A DNA stretch of 5,038 nucleotides, taken from Bacillota bacterium (lineage in GTDB: Bacteria > Bacillota > Dethiobacteria > SKNC01). Positions 3,835 through 5,038 of this stretch are shown here, one piece after another (the first letter of the stretch is position 1; each line of letters starts with the position of its first letter). A model generated the notes under the pieces. That model was not told the origin of the DNA. It saw only the letters and a list, made by a program, of their open reading frames with translations, and made no database searches. Both the position numbers and the translations under genes were made by a program. The stretch spans positions 1-5,038 of the forward strand of contig SKLX01000006.1 of assembly GCA_007121375.1 (NCBI GenBank). The letters are read 5' to 3'.

Positions 3835-4971
3835 TTGGCAAATAAAAGGCCTATAAAGGATAATGATAACCATTTTGAAAGGATTAGTGATCTTTTAAAG
3901 CTTACAGTGGAAAAGAGGGGTTCGGATTTACATCTTCTGGTGGGATTACCTCCCCTAATAAGGGTTAATGGAGAATTAGAAATCCAGGACTATCCCTCCT
4001 TAGAGCCCGGGGATATAGAAAAGCTTCTTTATCCCCTTCTGGAAGACTTTCAAAGGGAACGCCTGGAAAAGGACCTGGAGCTGGATTTTTCTATTACTAT
4101 TGACAAGAGGGGCCATTTTCGTGGAAATGTTATGCGCCAGCGGGGGACCCTTTCCGTGGTGTTTAGGGCAGTTCCCTTTGAAATTCCCTATATTGATGAC
4201 CTGGGACTGCCGCAAGAAATAAAAAAGCTTTGTTATTTACCCCGGGGCCTGGTGCTGGTTACGGGACCCACAGGAAGTGGAAAGTCTACCACTCTTGCTT
4301 CCATGATAGATCATATAAATGATAACCGTCATGTAAATGTGGTAACCGTTGAAGACCCTCTGGAGTTTTTGCACATCCATAAAAAGGCTACGGTAAGACA
4401 GCGGGAAATAGGAAGGGACACCCATTCCTATAATGCTGCCCTTCGCCATGTGCTCAGGGCGGACCCGGATGTCATCTTAATCGGAGAGATGAGGGACCTG
4501 GAAAGTATTTCTATTGCCCTGACAGCTGCAGAGACAGGACACCTGGTGCTATCTACTCTCCATACCCAGACGGCTCCCTTAACCATAAGCAGAGTGGTAA
4601 ATGCTTTTCAGGCTGACAGGAGGGACCAGGTCCGCCAGCAGCTGGCTAATTCCTTAAAAGGGGTAATATCCCAGCAGCTTTTACCCCGGGGTGATCATCA
4701 AGGCCGCAGGATAGCCACAGAATTTATGGTGAATACCCTGGCTGTCCGCAGTTTAATCCGGGAGGGGAAGGAACACCAGATTTACAGCGTCATACAAACA
4801 GGTCATTCTTCAGGAATGCAGACCATGGATCAGAGCCTGGCCAAACTATATAAAGAAGGAGCCATTACTCGGGAAAAAGCCCTGGAGTATTGTGTGGAGG
4901 AAAAAGAACTGGAGCGTTTACTGGGTTCTCCAGGGACAGGAATTGCCTGTGAAATACATTGGAAGGAATAA
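3835..4971 (+). CDS. pilT: Type IV pilus retraction ATPase PilT
   Basis: PilT is the cytoplasmic hexameric ATPase that disassembles type IV pili and powers twitching. The N-terminal domain has the PilT hallmark GSDLHLLVGLPPLIRVNGEL (29-48). The ATPase core has Walker A GPTGSGKST (144-152), the Asp box TVEDPLEF (171-178), Walker B DVILIGEMRD (212-221, E218) and the His box TGHLVLSTLHT (234-244). The C-terminal part carries AVRSLIREGK (303-312), matching the retraction motif AIRNLIRE of PilT, and SGMQTMDQSL (326-335). These last two, and the lack of a PilB-type N-terminal extension or zinc-binding Cys motif, favour PilT over PilB. At 378 aa it is slightly long, with about 14 extra N-terminal residues and a short tail. 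The TTG start is supported by GGGGTGA (3821-3827) 7 nt upstream; no in-frame ATG is suitable. It is probably the first visible gene of a pilus locus continuing to the right. No good promoter was found between it and the terminators. Confidence 0.93.
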   Translation: MANKRPIKDNDNHFERISDLLKLTVEKRGSDLHLLVGLPPLIRVNGELEIQDYPSLEPGDIEKLLYPLLEDFQRERLEKDLELDFSITIDKRGHFRGNVMRQRGTLSVVFRAVPFEIPYIDDLGLPQEIKKLCYLPRGLVLVTGPTGSGKSTTLASMIDHINDNRHVNVVTVEDPLEFLHIHKKATVRQREIGRDTHSYNAALRHVLRADPDVILIGEMRDLESISIALTAAETGHLVLSTLHTQTAPLTISRVVNAFQADRRDQVRQQLANSLKGVISQQLLPRGDHQGRRIATEFMVNTLAVRSLIREGKEHQIYSVIQTGHSSGMQTMDQSLAKLYKEGAITREKALEYCVEEKELERLLGSPGTGIACEIHWKE

Positions 4972-5038
4972 AGCAGGATGGAGGGAGATTAGACAAAAAA
5001 TTACAACTTAAATCTTTAATATGAAAAATTTAATAAAA
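4972..5038. other. AT-rich 3' flank of pilT, no feature seen
   Basis: These 67 bases after the pilT stop are AT-rich. The only start nearby, ATG 4978, stops after four codons (MEGD). I see no hairpin or clear promoter. The next gene, possibly pilC or another pilus gene, must start beyond the window. Confidence 0.6.

Noticed and set aside
3835..4971. Extension ATPase PilB/GspE instead of PilT
   Set aside because: The protein is only 378 aa, begins near the GSDLHL motif, lacks the zinc-binding Cys motif and long N-domain of PilB, and has the PilT-like AVRSLIRE and SGMQTMDQSL segments.
1..5038. Mobile element, CRISPR array, tRNA or rRNA
   Set aside because: No transposase-like frame, flanking inverted repeats, regularly spaced repeats or recognisable tRNA/rRNA sequence was seen on either strand.

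Overview
The window reads as chromosomal DNA of a Gram-positive, low-to-mid GC anaerobe of the Clostridia type (Peptococcaceae, Syntrophomonadales or Moorella-like lineages). This is inferred from strong AAGGAGG-type ribosome binding sites, frequent TTG and GTG starts, short hairpin + T-run terminators, and a yqeG-aroE-pilT gene order. Species cannot be named from the sequence. All genes lie on the + strand.

Layout. (1) 1-624: two small unrecognised genes, the first possibly running in from outside the window and the second a small single-pass membrane protein, ending at a candidate terminator. (2) 680-1944: a regulatory unit. A promoter runs into a perfect 11-bp inverted repeat and then a GTG-started MarR-family regulator. 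Next comes a carboxymuconolactone decarboxylase/AhpD-like gene broken by an in-frame TAA after codon 11. A small zinc-ribbon + winged-helix protein follows. The inverted repeat covers the predicted transcription start, so MarR autoregulation of the unit is likely. (3) 1945-2126: an intergenic region with a GC-rich nested palindrome and an extended -10 promoter, leading to yqeG, a HAD-IIIA phosphatase. (4) A clear terminator and a second extended -10 promoter precede aroE (shikimate dehydrogenase). Having yqeG and aroE as neighbours echoes the Bacillus subtilis yqeG-yqeH-aroE cluster, here without yqeH and split into two transcription units. (5) Two hairpin terminators and an 18-T homopolymer precede pilT, a type IV pilus retraction ATPase, which ends close to the right edge.

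How the genes fit together. The marR / CMD-like / zinc-ribbon genes look like one operon, perhaps sensing redox or electrophile stress. yqeG and aroE are housekeeping genes (phosphatase, probably phospholipid-related; aromatic amino-acid synthesis). pilT probably opens a type IV pilus locus continuing beyond the window. No mobile element, CRISPR array, tRNA or rRNA is visible. The most notable observations are the interrupted CMD-like gene, which also lacks the usual catalytic Glu and His; the MarR operator architecture; and the T18 tract ahead of pilT. I see no convincing evidence of a wholly new system.
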